Assembly: GCA_965237875.1 (NCBI GenBank)
Contig: CBDEGP010000002.1
Coordinates: 1,116,001-1,180,000, forward strand
From: DAOUJI01 sp965237875
GTDB lineage: Bacteria > Chloroflexota > Dehalococcoidia > Lucifugimonadales > JAGWBF01
Direction of reading: 5' to 3'
Length of the DNA stretch: 64,000 bases
Shown here: positions 24,793 to 32,654 of the stretch, in pieces
Layout: each line of letters starts with the position of its first letter
Numbering within the stretch: position 1 is the stretch's first letter
The notes under the pieces: model-generated
Database searches by the model: none
Seen by the model: only the letters and a program-made list of their open reading frames with translations
Told to the model about the DNA's origin: nothing
Made by a program: the position numbers and the translations under genes

Positions 24793-26429
24793 GGCCCGTC
24801 GACGGCGAGCTGCTGCGGCTCCTGGCCGACATGCCCTTCCTCGACCGGCTGGAGGCGGTCGCCGTCTCCGGCTGGTCGACGGGCGCGGTCTACAAGGCCG
24901 TCCGCAGGCTGGAGGACGCCGGGCTGATCGCCCCCGTCCCCCACGGGACCGACTTGGTTCCCCCGACGCGCAGGTTCCACCTCACCGCCGCCGGGCTGCG
25001 CAGGCTTGCCGAGGAGGAGGACGCACCACTGAGCGACCTGCTCCGCGACCTCCCCGTGTCGGCCCGGTGGCGGCGCGTCCTCCTGGAGCGGCTCGACGCC
25101 GTGGCCGTCGTCTACCGCCTCGCCTCCGCCGTCTCCAACCTGGCCTACCCCGTCCGCTTCCGCTGGTACCGGGCCATGCCGATGGACGCCGCCATGACCC
25201 TTCCCGGAGGAAGGACCGTCGCCGTCGTCCGCCAGGGACTCACATCCGATAGGACGGGCTTCTCCAAGCGGCTCTGGCGGCTCACCCAGGGGCCGCGCCC
25301 CGGAGCCGTCCTTTTGCTGGCGCCCGACGAGGTGCGGCTGAGACACGCCCGCGGGCTGCTCGCCCGCACGTCCGTCCCCACGCTCCTTGCGCCGGAGCGG
25401 GAGGCGGCCGCCGCCGCCCCGGACGACCCCGTGTGGCGGCTGCCCTCGGTCAACGCCGCCGTCAGCCTGCGGACAGCCATCGACCGCCTGCCCACGGGAG
25501 GCGCGCTTCCCGTCGAGCGGCCCCTGGCGCGGGTCTCACTTCCTCCGGACATCGACGAGCACTCTCCGGGAGGGGACGCCCCAGACTACATGCTGCCCGC
25601 CCTGCTCAGGCCCGCCGAGAAGCGCGCCCTCGACCTGCTCTCCGACTGGCCCTGGCTCGGCCTGCAAGACCTGGCCGGACTGCTGGGGGTCTCCCGCTCT
25701 CGGGCGTCCCAAGTCACCACGGCCCTGGAAGGCTTCGGCCTGGTTACCCGCGTCCCCGCCGCAGGCCGCCGCCTCACCCTCACCGACCTGGGGCTGGCGA
25801 TGCTGGCCCGCAGGGACCGCACCGCCGTCGGCGGGGCCAGGAAGCGGTGGAGCGCCGCCCCCACCGACGCCGGCGACTGGCGCAGCGTCTCCGGCAGGCG
25901 CAGCCGACAGCTCCTCCGGGACATCGAGCACACCACAGCCGTCCACGGCTTCATCGCCGCCCTGGCGCGGCAGGCCCGCGACCTGGGATGGGAGACCGAC
26001 CAGCTCGACCCGCCCATCCGCGCCTCCCGCTACTTCCAGCACTACGGCGGGAGGCGCTCCGTCCACCCCGACGCCTTCGGCATCCTCAGACGGGAGAGCG
26101 TCGTCTGGCCCTTCTTCCTGGAGTGGGAGCGCCGCGCCGTGCGCCCCGTCACCATGACGGAGCGGCTGGCCCCCTATCTGCGCTACTACTCCTCCCACCG
26201 GCCCATCGACGACCACGGCGCGAAGCCCGCCGTCCTGGTCGTCTTCGACGACGACATCGCCCAGACCCACTTCCTCAGAGTGGCCCAGGAGAGGATGGAC
26301 CGGACGAGGACCGCCCTTCCCCTGTTGGTCTCCCACCAGGGCCTGCTGGAGGCCGAGGGGCCGCTGGGACGGGCCTGGCTCGCTCCAGGAGGCGGCTGGG
26401 AGCCGCTGCACGCGCTTCCGGCGGCCTGA
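24789..26429 (+). CDS. Replication-relaxation family protein (546 aa)
   Basis: Three parts are visible. A winged-helix unit at residues 1-75 starts LLRLLADMPFLDRLEAVAVS. A second at about 275-345 contains LLGVSRSRASQVTTALEGFG. The C-terminal region with VHGFIAALARQARDLGW, then HPDAFGILRR and PFFLEWERRAVRP is the core of the replication-relaxation family, thought to initiate replication or act at the origin of transfer in actinobacterial and related elements. No classical MobA-type relaxase is in the window, so this protein is the best candidate for the DNA-processing role. It overlaps the coupling-protein stop by ATGA. Confidence 0.8.
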   Translation: MRPVDGELLRLLADMPFLDRLEAVAVSGWSTGAVYKAVRRLEDAGLIAPVPHGTDLVPPTRRFHLTAAGLRRLAEEEDAPLSDLLRDLPVSARWRRVLLERLDAVAVVYRLASAVSNLAYPVRFRWYRAMPMDAAMTLPGGRTVAVVRQGLTSDRTGFSKRLWRLTQGPRPGAVLLLAPDEVRLRHARGLLARTSVPTLLAPEREAAAAAPDDPVWRLPSVNAAVSLRTAIDRLPTGGALPVERPLARVSLPPDIDEHSPGGDAPDYMLPALLRPAEKRALDLLSDWPWLGLQDLAGLLGVSRSRASQVTTALEGFGLVTRVPAAGRRLTLTDLGLAMLARRDRTAVGGARKRWSAAPTDAGDWRSVSGRRSRQLLRDIEHTTAVHGFIAALARQARDLGWETDQLDPPIRASRYFQHYGGRRSVHPDAFGILRRESVVWPFFLEWERRAVRPVTMTERLAPYLRYYSSHRPIDDHGAKPAVLVVFDDDIAQTHFLRVAQERMDRTRTALPLLVSHQGLLEAEGPLGRAWLAPGGGWEPLHALPAA

Positions 26430-26460
26430 ACATCCAACGAAAGACGGGAGACCGAAAACC

Positions 26461-27219
26461 ATGAGGCTGTACTACATCGACGAGTCCGAGGGTCCCCGAT
26501 ACTACGTCCGCTCCGCCCTGGGCGTGGACGCCGAGCGGTGGAACGACCTGTTCCAGGACATACACGCATGGCGGCTCGAGCTGCAAGACCGCTACGCCGT
26601 CCCCACAGGCCGGGAGCTTCACGCCTGCGACCTGCTGGCGGGACGGGGCAAGCTGGCCCGCGAGGGCAACGCCGACCGCAGGCTCACCCCGGAGCAGGGA
26701 GCCGAGGTCTTCACCGGCGGGCTGCGCCGCATCGAGGACGCCACCCGGACCACCGGCGGCGTCGAGGTCGTCAACGTCTGCCTCCGCAAGTCCGACGTCA
26801 TGGGCTACGAGCGGGCCAGCCTCGACCGGCTGCTCAACCGCATCAACACGTCGGTCGCATCCGCCAACCGCCACGCCTTCCTCATCTTCGACGAGGGCAG
26901 CGAGGAGATGACTACCCGCCTCTACCGCAGGCTCAGGAGCCGCAACCCCGTGCCCAGCAGGTACGAGGCGTGGGAGGACGGGGAGCGGACCAGGAACATC
27001 CCCATAGAGAAGGTCATCGGCGGCCCCGCCTTCCGAAGCTCCCACTCGGACTATCTGCTCCAGATGGCCGACCTCATCGCCCACGCCCTCCTCAAGCAGG
27101 AGGAGGAGCCGTCTCCCAGGGTGGAGCGCCTGGGCGTCGCACAAGCCTTCCGCATCCTTGACCGCGCCCTCAACCGCAAGGCGTCCAGGAGAGACCCCCA
27201 GGGCGTCGTAAGGCGGTGA
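26461..27219 (+). CDS. DUF3800 domain protein (252 aa)
   Basis: The DUF3800 pattern is complete: MRLYYIDESEGPRYYVRSAL at the start, an internal FLIFDEGSEEMTTRLYRRL with the conserved FDEG, and near the end SDYLLQMADLIAHALLK. The family has an RNase H-like fold with acidic residues and is frequent on mobile elements and near defence genes, though its reaction is not known. It is the last gene before the operon terminator and starts 31 bases after the replication-relaxation gene. Confidence 0.85.
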   Translation: MRLYYIDESEGPRYYVRSALGVDAERWNDLFQDIHAWRLELQDRYAVPTGRELHACDLLAGRGKLAREGNADRRLTPEQGAEVFTGGLRRIEDATRTTGGVEVVNVCLRKSDVMGYERASLDRLLNRINTSVASANRHAFLIFDEGSEEMTTRLYRRLRSRNPVPSRYEAWEDGERTRNIPIEKVIGGPAFRSSHSDYLLQMADLIAHALLKQEEEPSPRVERLGVAQAFRILDRALNRKASRRDPQGVVRR

Positions 27220-27249
27220 AGCGCGGGAAGCGAAAGGGACGGAAAGGCA

Positions 27250-27283
27250 AGAGGGCCGGGCGGTTCATTCCGCCCGGCCCTCT
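27250..27283 (+). terminator. Strong terminator after the transfer operon
   Basis: A 14-bp perfect stem, AGAGGGCCGGGCGG (27250-27263) with CCGCCCGGCCCTCT (27270-27283), closes over a TTCATT loop and is followed by TTGCG. It lies 30 bases after the DUF3800 stop and just beyond the end of the convergent helix-turn-helix operon, so it probably serves both. Confidence 0.85.
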
Positions 27284-27321
27284 TTGCGTCTATGGATGTC
27301 CGCCGCCCGTGCCGTTCGCCG

Positions 27322-28054
27322 TCAGCCCTCCTCCTTCGTCTCGACGGCCTCCGGCTCCCCCGCAGACGGCAGCAGGATGTGCAGGAGGCCCATCCCCCGG
27401 CGGCCAGGTTGAGCAGGGAGACGAAGTGGCCGGGACCCGGCCTCGTCCCCGCCTTCCAGCGGCGCACGCTGCGGGCGTTGATCTTCAGCAGACGGGCCAG
27501 TCCGCGCCAGGTCAGCCCGGCGGCCTGCCGGAAGCGGTCCAGCCGCTCAGGGAAGTCCTGGGGGAACTCCTCCGGCTCGACGTGGTAGACCCACTGTTGC
27601 TGGCGGCCCACATCGCCAAGGCCCACACCTCGTCCGTGGTGGGCATCGCGCCGCTGCGCCACTCCCCTGGCCGCTCCTCCGGCAGACCCAACGAGCGGGC
27701 GAACTCCTCAAGGGAGATACCCGACAGGTCCTCCAGCCGTCCCAGCCGCGCCGGAAAGTCCTCCGGCCAGGGCGGGGCGCAATAGTCCTCCAGCCCGTCG
27801 TCGCCGTGCACCATCAGCTCGTAGCCGCCGGGCACGTCGCGGGCCAGCTCCATGATGGCCCAGAAGTAGGCCCCCGAAGGCGGCCCTCCCCTGCGCCACT
27901 TGAGCAAGCCCCGCTGCGTCACGCCGAGCTGCTCGGCGAACTCGCCCCAGGACACGCCGACCAGCTCCTTTAACCCCTCCAGCCGCTCCCCGAAGTCCTC
28001 GGGAAAGGGCGGTGGGCGGTAGTCTCCGTTCCGGTTCTGTCCGTCAGTCGCCAT
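27322..28054 (-). pseudogene. Triple helix-turn-helix protein broken by two frameshifts
   Basis: Three copies of one DNA-binding module can be read in sequence: PFPEDFGERLEGLKELVGVS, then WPEDFPARLGRLEDLSGISL, then FPQDFPERLDRFRQAAGLTW. Copies 1 and 2 share a frame. Copy 3 is in another, and the tail GLLHILLPSAGEPEAVETKE before the TGA at 27324-27322 is in a third. Both breaks fall after GCCGCC and each would be repaired by one added C. This suggests either two real deletions or undercalled C runs. The start at 28054 has AAGGAGG 7 bases upstream. Confidence 0.65.
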
Positions 28055-28358
28055 TGCCATTCCTCCTTGGTTTGAAGATCACGATTACGTCCTCGCCCAG
28101 CAGCTCCCCCAACCCCTTCGGCGTCCGGATGACCAGACGCACCAGCGACAGCATCGCCCCGCCGTTGGGAGCGCCGCCCTTGATGCGCCAGCGCATGAGC
28201 TGGCGAGGGTCCACGCCCAACGCCACGGCCATCTCCTCACAGTTGAGGTCGAACAGGTCTCTCACCGCCTCCAGCCGCTCGGAGAAGTCGTCCGGTATCA
28301 GCGCGACTCCGGGCGGGATGGATACGGGGGCCGATGGAGCGCGGTCGTCGCTACACAT
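28044..28358 (-). CDS. Single-module helix-turn-helix protein (104 aa)
   Basis: Residues 20-75 (IPDDFSERLEAVRDLFDLNC, then ALGVDPRQLMRWRIKGGAPN) repeat the same P-x-D-F-x-E-R-L module as the neighbouring triple protein, so the two are paralogues. A hydrophobic DVIVIFKP strand and a basic, Asn-Gly tail end it. It overlaps the next gene start by 11 bases and the preceding stop by 8 bases. Probably a DNA-binding regulator of the element. Confidence 0.68.
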   Translation of the reverse strand: MCSDDRAPSAPVSIPPGVALIPDDFSERLEAVRDLFDLNCEEMAVALGVDPRQLMRWRIKGGAPNGGAMLSLVRLVIRTPKGLGELLGEDVIVIFKPRRNGNGD

Positions 28359-28593
28359 CGACGGTCTCCAGGATGAACAGGTCCTCGAATCGGGTGACGC
28401 CCAGGGCCTCCATGAGCCGCTTGCGCATGTCCGCCGAGGGGCAGCGCGTCCCGGACATGAGCTGGGAGAGGTAGCCCGATGAGGTGCCGACCAGCCGCGC
28501 CAGCTCGTTCTGGGTCATGTTGAGCCGGTTGAGAAGCTCCCACACCCGGTGGGGGTTGAGCTTCACTCTGGATGAGGGCTGCCTGCGCTTCAC
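28351..28593 (-). CDS. XRE-type helix-turn-helix protein (80 aa)
   Basis: A classic Cro/C1-type DNA-binding domain: LNRLNMTQNELARLVGTSSG then YLSQLMSGTRCPSADMRKRL and EALGVTRFEDLF. The TQNELA and SSGYLSQL helices are the recognition pair. It overlaps its neighbours by 4 bases upstream and 8 bases downstream, so the four small genes form one operon divergent from the XRE/ImmA pair. Confidence 0.82.
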   Translation of the reverse strand: MKRRQPSSRVKLNPHRVWELLNRLNMTQNELARLVGTSSGYLSQLMSGTRCPSADMRKRLMEALGVTRFEDLFILETVDV

Positions 28594-28793
28594 GCCGCGC
28601 CCTCCTTGCGGGGCGTCTCCCCGTCTGCGGCCGTGCGACCGTTGACAGCGGGAGCAGGCCCGTCCCCGGCTGCGCCGCTCTGGTACAGGTGGGGATTGGC
28701 GAGGTAGTGGCGCGCGATGATGCGGGCCAGTATCCGCAGGCCCTCGATGCGCCGCCGCTCCTGCTTGGGGGTCAGCTTCCGCTTGCTACTCAC
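28590..28793 (-). CDS. Small basic hypothetical protein (67 aa)
   Basis: First gene of the minus-strand regulatory operon. Begins MSSKRKLTPKQERRRIEGLR, an Arg/Lys-rich helix, then LARIIARHYLANPHLYQ, then a low-complexity tail. No domain recognised. The overlap ATGA with the XRE gene supports translation. Confidence 0.6.
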   Translation of the reverse strand: MSSKRKLTPKQERRRIEGLRILARIIARHYLANPHLYQSGAAGDGPAPAVNGRTAADGETPRKEGAA

Positions 28794-28966
28794 GCTTTGT
28801 CTCTCTTGTGGGGTGCGGCGCGACGCGAAGGGGTGGCCTTCGTGGGCGCCGGTGATGTATACTCAGCCAGATATTAGAAAAGACGTTCTGTTGGCGTAAG
28901 TGTAGCAATAACAGATGAACAGACGCAATGGTTCAGAGGCACCAATCAGCTTGGTACAAACCTTTA

Positions 28967-28972
28967 TTGACA
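28967..28972 (+). promoter_or_regulatory. Possible -35 box for the XRE-ImmA operon
   Basis: TTGACA matches the sigma-70-type -35 consensus exactly. The corresponding -10 at 17 bp spacing (TAACAA, 28990-28995) is weak and lies within the GATGTAACA motif, which would make that motif an operator overlapping the promoter. This AT-rich stretch stands out from the GC-rich surroundings. Confidence 0.4.
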
Positions 28973-28974
28973 GA

Positions 28975-28994
28975 TTGCTCGCTTTGATGTAACA
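28975..28994 (+). promoter_or_regulatory. Putative operator, copy 2
   Basis: TTGCTCGCTTTGATGTAACA, nearly the same as 15327-15346. It overlaps the presumed promoter of the XRE regulator gene, as an autoregulatory site would. Confidence 0.5.
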
Positions 28995-29010
28995 ATTATA
29001 TAGCAAGAAG

Positions 29011-29027
29011 TTAGCTGCGATGTAGCA
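29011..29027 (+). promoter_or_regulatory. Putative operator, copy 3 (shorter)
   Basis: TTAGCTGCGATGTAGCA keeps the GCT-x2-GATGTAGCA part of the motif. The spacing from copy 2 (36 bp between the ATGTA cores) is near three to four helical turns. Confidence 0.4.
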
Positions 29028-29079
29028 GGCACACCGTGCGCGGCACCGTTCGCACCTACGGATGCAGGGGAGAGACATC

Positions 29080-29511
29080 ATGGACGAGCCTGACGAAAAC
29101 CGGGACCCTGACGACCGGGAGGAGATCCAGGGCGACGAGGAGATAGGGCCGCTTCTGCGGCGGCTGCGGGGAGTCCTCAGCCTGCGGGACGTGACCGCCC
29201 GCACCGGCATCTCCTCCTCCTACCTTTCCCAGATAGAGCGGGGCGGCCGCAAGCCCGGCTCCAACATGATTCGCAAGCTCGCCGCCCTCTACAACGTGGA
29301 CGAACAGGAGCTGATGAAGCGGGCCGGGCGCGTGGGCCAGCCCGACCCCTACAGCGACGAGGCGATGGAGATCGAGCGGGCCTACCAGTACGTGCTGGCC
29401 GATCCCGTCTTCCGCGTGGGCACCAGGCCCGATGGCCCCATAACCCTGAGCACCAAGCGGTTCATCGTCGAGATGTACGAACGATTCGCCAACAAGAGGT
29501 TGCTGGAATGA
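29080..29511 (+). CDS. XRE-family transcriptional regulator (143 aa)
   Basis: After an acidic start (DEPDENRDPDDREEIQGDEE), residues about 25-80 make a Cro/C1 domain: LLRRLRGVLSLRDVTARTGI, then SSSYLSQIERGGRKPGSNMI and KLAALYNVDEQELM. A helical C-terminal domain follows. It is paired with an ImmA/IrrE-type gene that it overlaps by ATGA, the typical arrangement of ICE repressor and anti-repressor. The ATG at 29080 with GGGGAGAG upstream is preferred over the one at 29062. It is the best candidate to bind the motifs at 28975, 29011 and 15327. Confidence 0.87.
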   Translation: MDEPDENRDPDDREEIQGDEEIGPLLRRLRGVLSLRDVTARTGISSSYLSQIERGGRKPGSNMIRKLAALYNVDEQELMKRAGRVGQPDPYSDEAMEIERAYQYVLADPVFRVGTRPDGPITLSTKRFIVEMYERFANKRLLE

Positions 29512-30422
29512 ACAGGACGCGAGACGGCTTCTGCCGAAAGCTGCTGGACGACGATTCCCCCCGCGAGACCCTGAACCCCGAGAGCCTCGCCGCGCGCTTC
29601 GTGCGCTACTTCAAGGTATCGGGCCGCCCCGACATGGACGAGTTGAAGGCCATGCTGAAAGAGGCCGGGTTCGGCGAGGTGTCGGGCAGGCACCTGGACG
29701 TGAAGGGCATCCACTTCAGCGCGCCGGGGGGAGGCTACGACATCCACTACCGGGAGGACCTGTGGGCGGGGACGCAGGACTACTCAGTGCTCCACGAGAC
29801 CTACGAGATCATCAACGAGACCCTCTGCGAAATGGAGTCCGGTTCCCCGCCGGAGCGGGCGGTGTGCCGGCAGGCCGAGCGCTTCGCGGCGGCGGTCCTG
29901 ATGCAGCCAAGGGCCTTCGAGCCGCTGGCGGTGGAGTCGGGGCTGGACGTGCTGGCCCTACAGAGGGCCTTCCGCTGCGCCTACTCCTCGGTGGCCATCC
30001 GCCTGGCCGAGGTGCTCAGCGCACCGCCCCTGATGGCCGTCGTGTACGAGAGGGAGGAGAAGGGAGACCCCGCAGCCTGGACCGAGACGCCCGATCTCCG
30101 GGCGAAGGTGGTGCGAAGGACGCGGGGCTTCGGGACGCCGACGGACTTCCCCATCTGTGGCGAGCGGGGCGGTCTTCCGCGCAGGGGCAGGCCCATTCCC
30201 CCCGGCTCCCTGGCGGAGCAGGCCGTCCGCTACGGCGAGACGCGGTACGCCCACGACGGCGGCTACACCGCCATCGCCCGTCCCGTCATCTGGAAGGGGA
30301 AGCTCGCCAAGGTGGTCGTCGTGGCGGTGCCAGACCCCTACCGCTCCGTGCTCGGCCCCCAGCTGCTCGCATCCGACTTCACGGCCCGCAGGCGTCGCCC
30401 CTTGGCGGCCCCTCCCTGGTAG
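29508..30422 (+). CDS. ImmA/IrrE-family metallopeptidase-like protein with altered zinc motif (304 aa)
   Basis: Family members cleave the partner repressor to induce excision and transfer. The domain begins near residue 40, and the helix that normally has HExxH reads VLHETYEIINE (H96, E97, E100). The second His is thus replaced by Glu, and a downstream acidic ligand is not obvious. A central helical region (AVCRQAERFAAAVLMQPRAF) matches the family. The C-terminal 110 residues form an extra domain with a single CGERG segment. Position after the XRE gene supports the assignment; activity is uncertain. Confidence 0.78.
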   Translation: MNRTRDGFCRKLLDDDSPRETLNPESLAARFVRYFKVSGRPDMDELKAMLKEAGFGEVSGRHLDVKGIHFSAPGGGYDIHYREDLWAGTQDYSVLHETYEIINETLCEMESGSPPERAVCRQAERFAAAVLMQPRAFEPLAVESGLDVLALQRAFRCAYSSVAIRLAEVLSAPPLMAVVYEREEKGDPAAWTETPDLRAKVVRRTRGFGTPTDFPICGERGGLPRRGRPIPPGSLAEQAVRYGETRYAHDGGYTAIARPVIWKGKLAKVVVVAVPDPYRSVLGPQLLASDFTARRRRPLAAPPW

Positions 30423-30443
30423 TTGCGGGCCGGGTGTCCGATG

Positions 30444-30464
30444 GTGTATAGTAAGACAATACAC
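30444..30464 (+). promoter_or_regulatory. Inverted repeat before the ribbon-helix-helix gene
   Basis: GTGTA (30444-30448) and TACAC (30460-30464) flank an AT-rich core that includes TATAGT, a possible -10 box. The position 23 bases before the GTG start fits autoregulation by the small repressor. Confidence 0.4.
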
Positions 30465-30486
30465 TACAACAGGAGGCAAAAAGAGA

Positions 30487-30711
30487 GTGTCCACTCCCAG
30501 GAGGTCCAAGACCCTCACCTTCTCCCTGCCACCGGAGATGGAAGGTCAGGTACGCCAGGTGATGAAGGAGGACGACCTATCCGTGAGCGAGCTGCTCCGT
30601 CAGGCCATCCGCCTGTACATGGAGGAGCGGGAGTGGCGCAAACGGGAGCGGCTGGAACGGCTGCGCTCCCGCCAGAGTACAGACCAGGAAGAAACAAGGA
30701 GGAGAGACTGA
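30487..30711 (+). CDS. Ribbon-helix-helix (CopG-type) protein (74 aa)
   Basis: The strand KTLTFSLPPEMEGQVRQVMK, the turn EDDLSVSELLRQAIRLYMEE and the charged helix that follows are the ribbon-helix-helix fold of CopG/Arc-type repressors. The start is GTG with AGGAGG 10 bases upstream. Its TGA shares two bases with the recombinase ATG (TGATG), so the repressor and recombinase are made together. It probably limits recombinase expression. Confidence 0.8.
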   Translation: MSTPRRSKTLTFSLPPEMEGQVRQVMKEDDLSVSELLRQAIRLYMEEREWRKRERLERLRSRQSTDQEETRRRD

Positions 30712-32654
30712 TGAATGACCGACTCGATCTGATACCGGCGGCCCTCTACGCCAGGGTCTCCAGCGACCGGCAGGACGTTGACCTGTCCGTCGCCGCACAG
30801 CTGCGGGCGCTCAGGGACTACGCCGAGAAGAACGGCTACCTCGTCTGCCGTGAGTACATCGACGAGGCCGAGAGCGGACGCATCGCCGACCGGCCCCAGT
30901 TCCAAAGGATGCTGGACGAGGCCAGCAAGCCGCAGTCTCCATTCCAGGAAATCCTCGTCTGGAAATTCTCCCGCTTCACCCGCAAGCGGGAGCACGCCGT
31001 CGCCTTCAAGTCCATGCTGAGGCGCAGAGGAGTCCGCGTCGTCTCCATCACCGAACAGGCCGACGACACCCCCACCGGCAAGCTCCTTGAAGCCATCATC
31101 GAGAGCGTGGACGAGTTCTACAGCGAGAACCTAGCCCAGGAGGTCACGCGGGGAATGCGGGAGTCCGCGTCCAGAGGCTTCTGGGTCACCAGCTACGCCC
31201 CCTACGGCTACAAGAGGGTCCACGTCCAGGACGGGCCGAAGAAGCGACCGACGCTGGAGCTGAACCCGCCCGCCGACGCCGTGGTCCGGCGCATCTTCGA
31301 CATGGCCCTACAGGGAAAGAGCATCCTCGACGTGACCAAGACCCTCAACGCCGAGGGCATACCAACCACCAACGGCAAGAAGTGGCTCAAGACCACCATC
31401 CACACCATGCTCGACAACGAAGCCTACACCGGAGCCGTGGTCTGGGGAGCCAAGGCCAAGGACGGCGCGCCTCCGGTGCGGGTCGAGGACGCACATCCCG
31501 CCATCATCTCCAAGGGGGAGTTCCAAAGGGTCAAGAAGCTGCTCGGCTCCCGCGCCCCCAAGAGGATGAACCCCCGCCGCGCCTCCAGCCCCTACCTGCT
31601 CAGCGGACTGCTCAGATGCCAGACCTGCGGCAAGGCCATGACCGCAGCCGAGGCCAAGAGCGGCAAGTACACCTACTACGTCTGCCACTCCCTCCTCAAG
31701 CGGGGCAGCGGCGCCTGCAAGACCCCAAGGCTCAACGCCAAGAACTTCGAGGAGCTTATCGTCACCAACATCAGGGAGAACGTCCTCACCGAGTCCAACA
31801 TCCGAGACCTGGTGAAGCTGCTGGACGAGGAGATGGACGGCGTGGCCGCCGAGCAGCGGGAGCGGCTGGAGACCATCGAGGAGGAGCTTGACGAGGTGAA
31901 GCGGAGGTTGGGCCGCATCTGGCAGGCCATCGAGACGACCGACATCGAGATGGCCGACGCCTCGGACCGCATCAGGGAGCACCGGGAGCGTAAGGAGAAG
32001 CTGGAGATCGCCGCAGAGGAGGCGAGGGCGATTCTGGCCGAGCGGCGGGTGATGCTGGACTCCGCCGACACCATCGCCACCTTCGCCGCCGATATGAGCG
32101 AGTTCCTCAAGACCAGCGAGCTGACCGAGACCAAAGCCTTCGTCCGGTCCTTCGTCAAGGAGATCGAGGTCAAGCCCGGCAAGGCCGCAATCGTCTACTC
32201 CATACCCACGCCGGAGGACTCTCCCATAGGGGGAGCGAACGCCGTCGAAGTAGCTCTGAACGGCGGAGTTCGCAGTACGGTACGTCATGGTGGCCCTGAG
32301 GGGACTCGAACCCTCACGCTTCTTCGAACACCTGCTTCCGCTACGACCGAACTTTCGCTCGGACGTACAGGCAAGCAAGCGTGTCTACCATACCGCCACA
32401 TCCCCGCTGGGGTCGTTGGAACGCAATGGTCGGCGATATCGGGGACGAGGCGCCTATCGCTCGATGGGGGCCCGGACGATGCTGCCGTACTCGGTCCAGG
32501 AGCCGTCGTAGTTGCGCACGTTCTCGTACCCGAGCAGCCGGCTCAGCACGAACCAGGTGTGGGACGAGCGCTCTCCGATTCGGCAGTAGGCAATGGTCTC
32601 CTTGCCGCCGTCCACGCCCTTGCCGCCGTATATGGCTGCCAGCTCGTCGGCTGA
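30711..32654 (+). CDS. Large serine recombinase (integrase) whose frame runs into host DNA (647 aa)
   Basis: Site-specific integration and excision enzyme of the element. The resolvase domain starts with YARVSSDRQ containing the catalytic Ser (S17). The recombinase domain covers about 165-270, and a zinc ribbon is formed by C303, C306, C325 and C336. A coiled coil (about 385-450) and a C-terminal beta segment ending near residue 510 complete the usual protein. The frame then continues through the tRNA-like sequence and 250 bases of host DNA, partly antisense to the rhodanese gene, before a TAG. The last 120 residues are therefore probably a by-product of integration. Confidence 0.9.
   Translation: MNDRLDLIPAALYARVSSDRQDVDLSVAAQLRALRDYAEKNGYLVCREYIDEAESGRIADRPQFQRMLDEASKPQSPFQEILVWKFSRFTRKREHAVAFKSMLRRRGVRVVSITEQADDTPTGKLLEAIIESVDEFYSENLAQEVTRGMRESASRGFWVTSYAPYGYKRVHVQDGPKKRPTLELNPPADAVVRRIFDMALQGKSILDVTKTLNAEGIPTTNGKKWLKTTIHTMLDNEAYTGAVVWGAKAKDGAPPVRVEDAHPAIISKGEFQRVKKLLGSRAPKRMNPRRASSPYLLSGLLRCQTCGKAMTAAEAKSGKYTYYVCHSLLKRGSGACKTPRLNAKNFEELIVTNIRENVLTESNIRDLVKLLDEEMDGVAAEQRERLETIEEELDEVKRRLGRIWQAIETTDIEMADASDRIREHRERKEKLEIAAEEARAILAERRVMLDSADTIATFAADMSEFLKTSELTETKAFVRSFVKEIEVKPGKAAIVYSIPTPEDSPIGGANAVEVALNGGVRSTVRHGGPEGTRTLTLLRTPASATTELSLGRTGKQACLPYRHIPAGVVGTQWSAISGTRRLSLDGGPDDAAVLGPGAVVVAHVLVPEQPAQHEPGVGRALSDSAVGNGLLAAVHALAAVYGCQLVG
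32288..32405 (-). other. tRNA-like sequence at the attachment junction, probably a chimeric or broken tRNA-Leu
   Basis: On the minus strand the 5' part has a leucine-type D-arm (TGGCGG...GGTAGACACGC) after the acceptor strand GGGGATG. The 3' part has GGGTTCGAGTCCC and an encoded CCA. However, the 3' acceptor strand reads CAGGGCC, which cannot pair with GGGGATG, and the whole is 118 nt, about 30 nt too long. The extra bases include a hairpin with arms ACGTCCGA and TCGGTCGT. It lies exactly where the element meets the host, so it is the likely attachment site rather than a working tRNA. Confidence 0.5.

Noticed and set aside
27051..27321. Extension of the helix-turn-helix frame past 27322
   Set aside because: The tail is Arg-rich and runs through the terminator and the DUF3800 gene on the other strand; another frame gives a natural stop at 27322-27324.
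32288..32405. Functional tRNA-Leu
   Set aside because: The acceptor strands do not pair, the T-stem needs a bulge and the length is about 30 nt too great; it is recorded as tRNA-like only.
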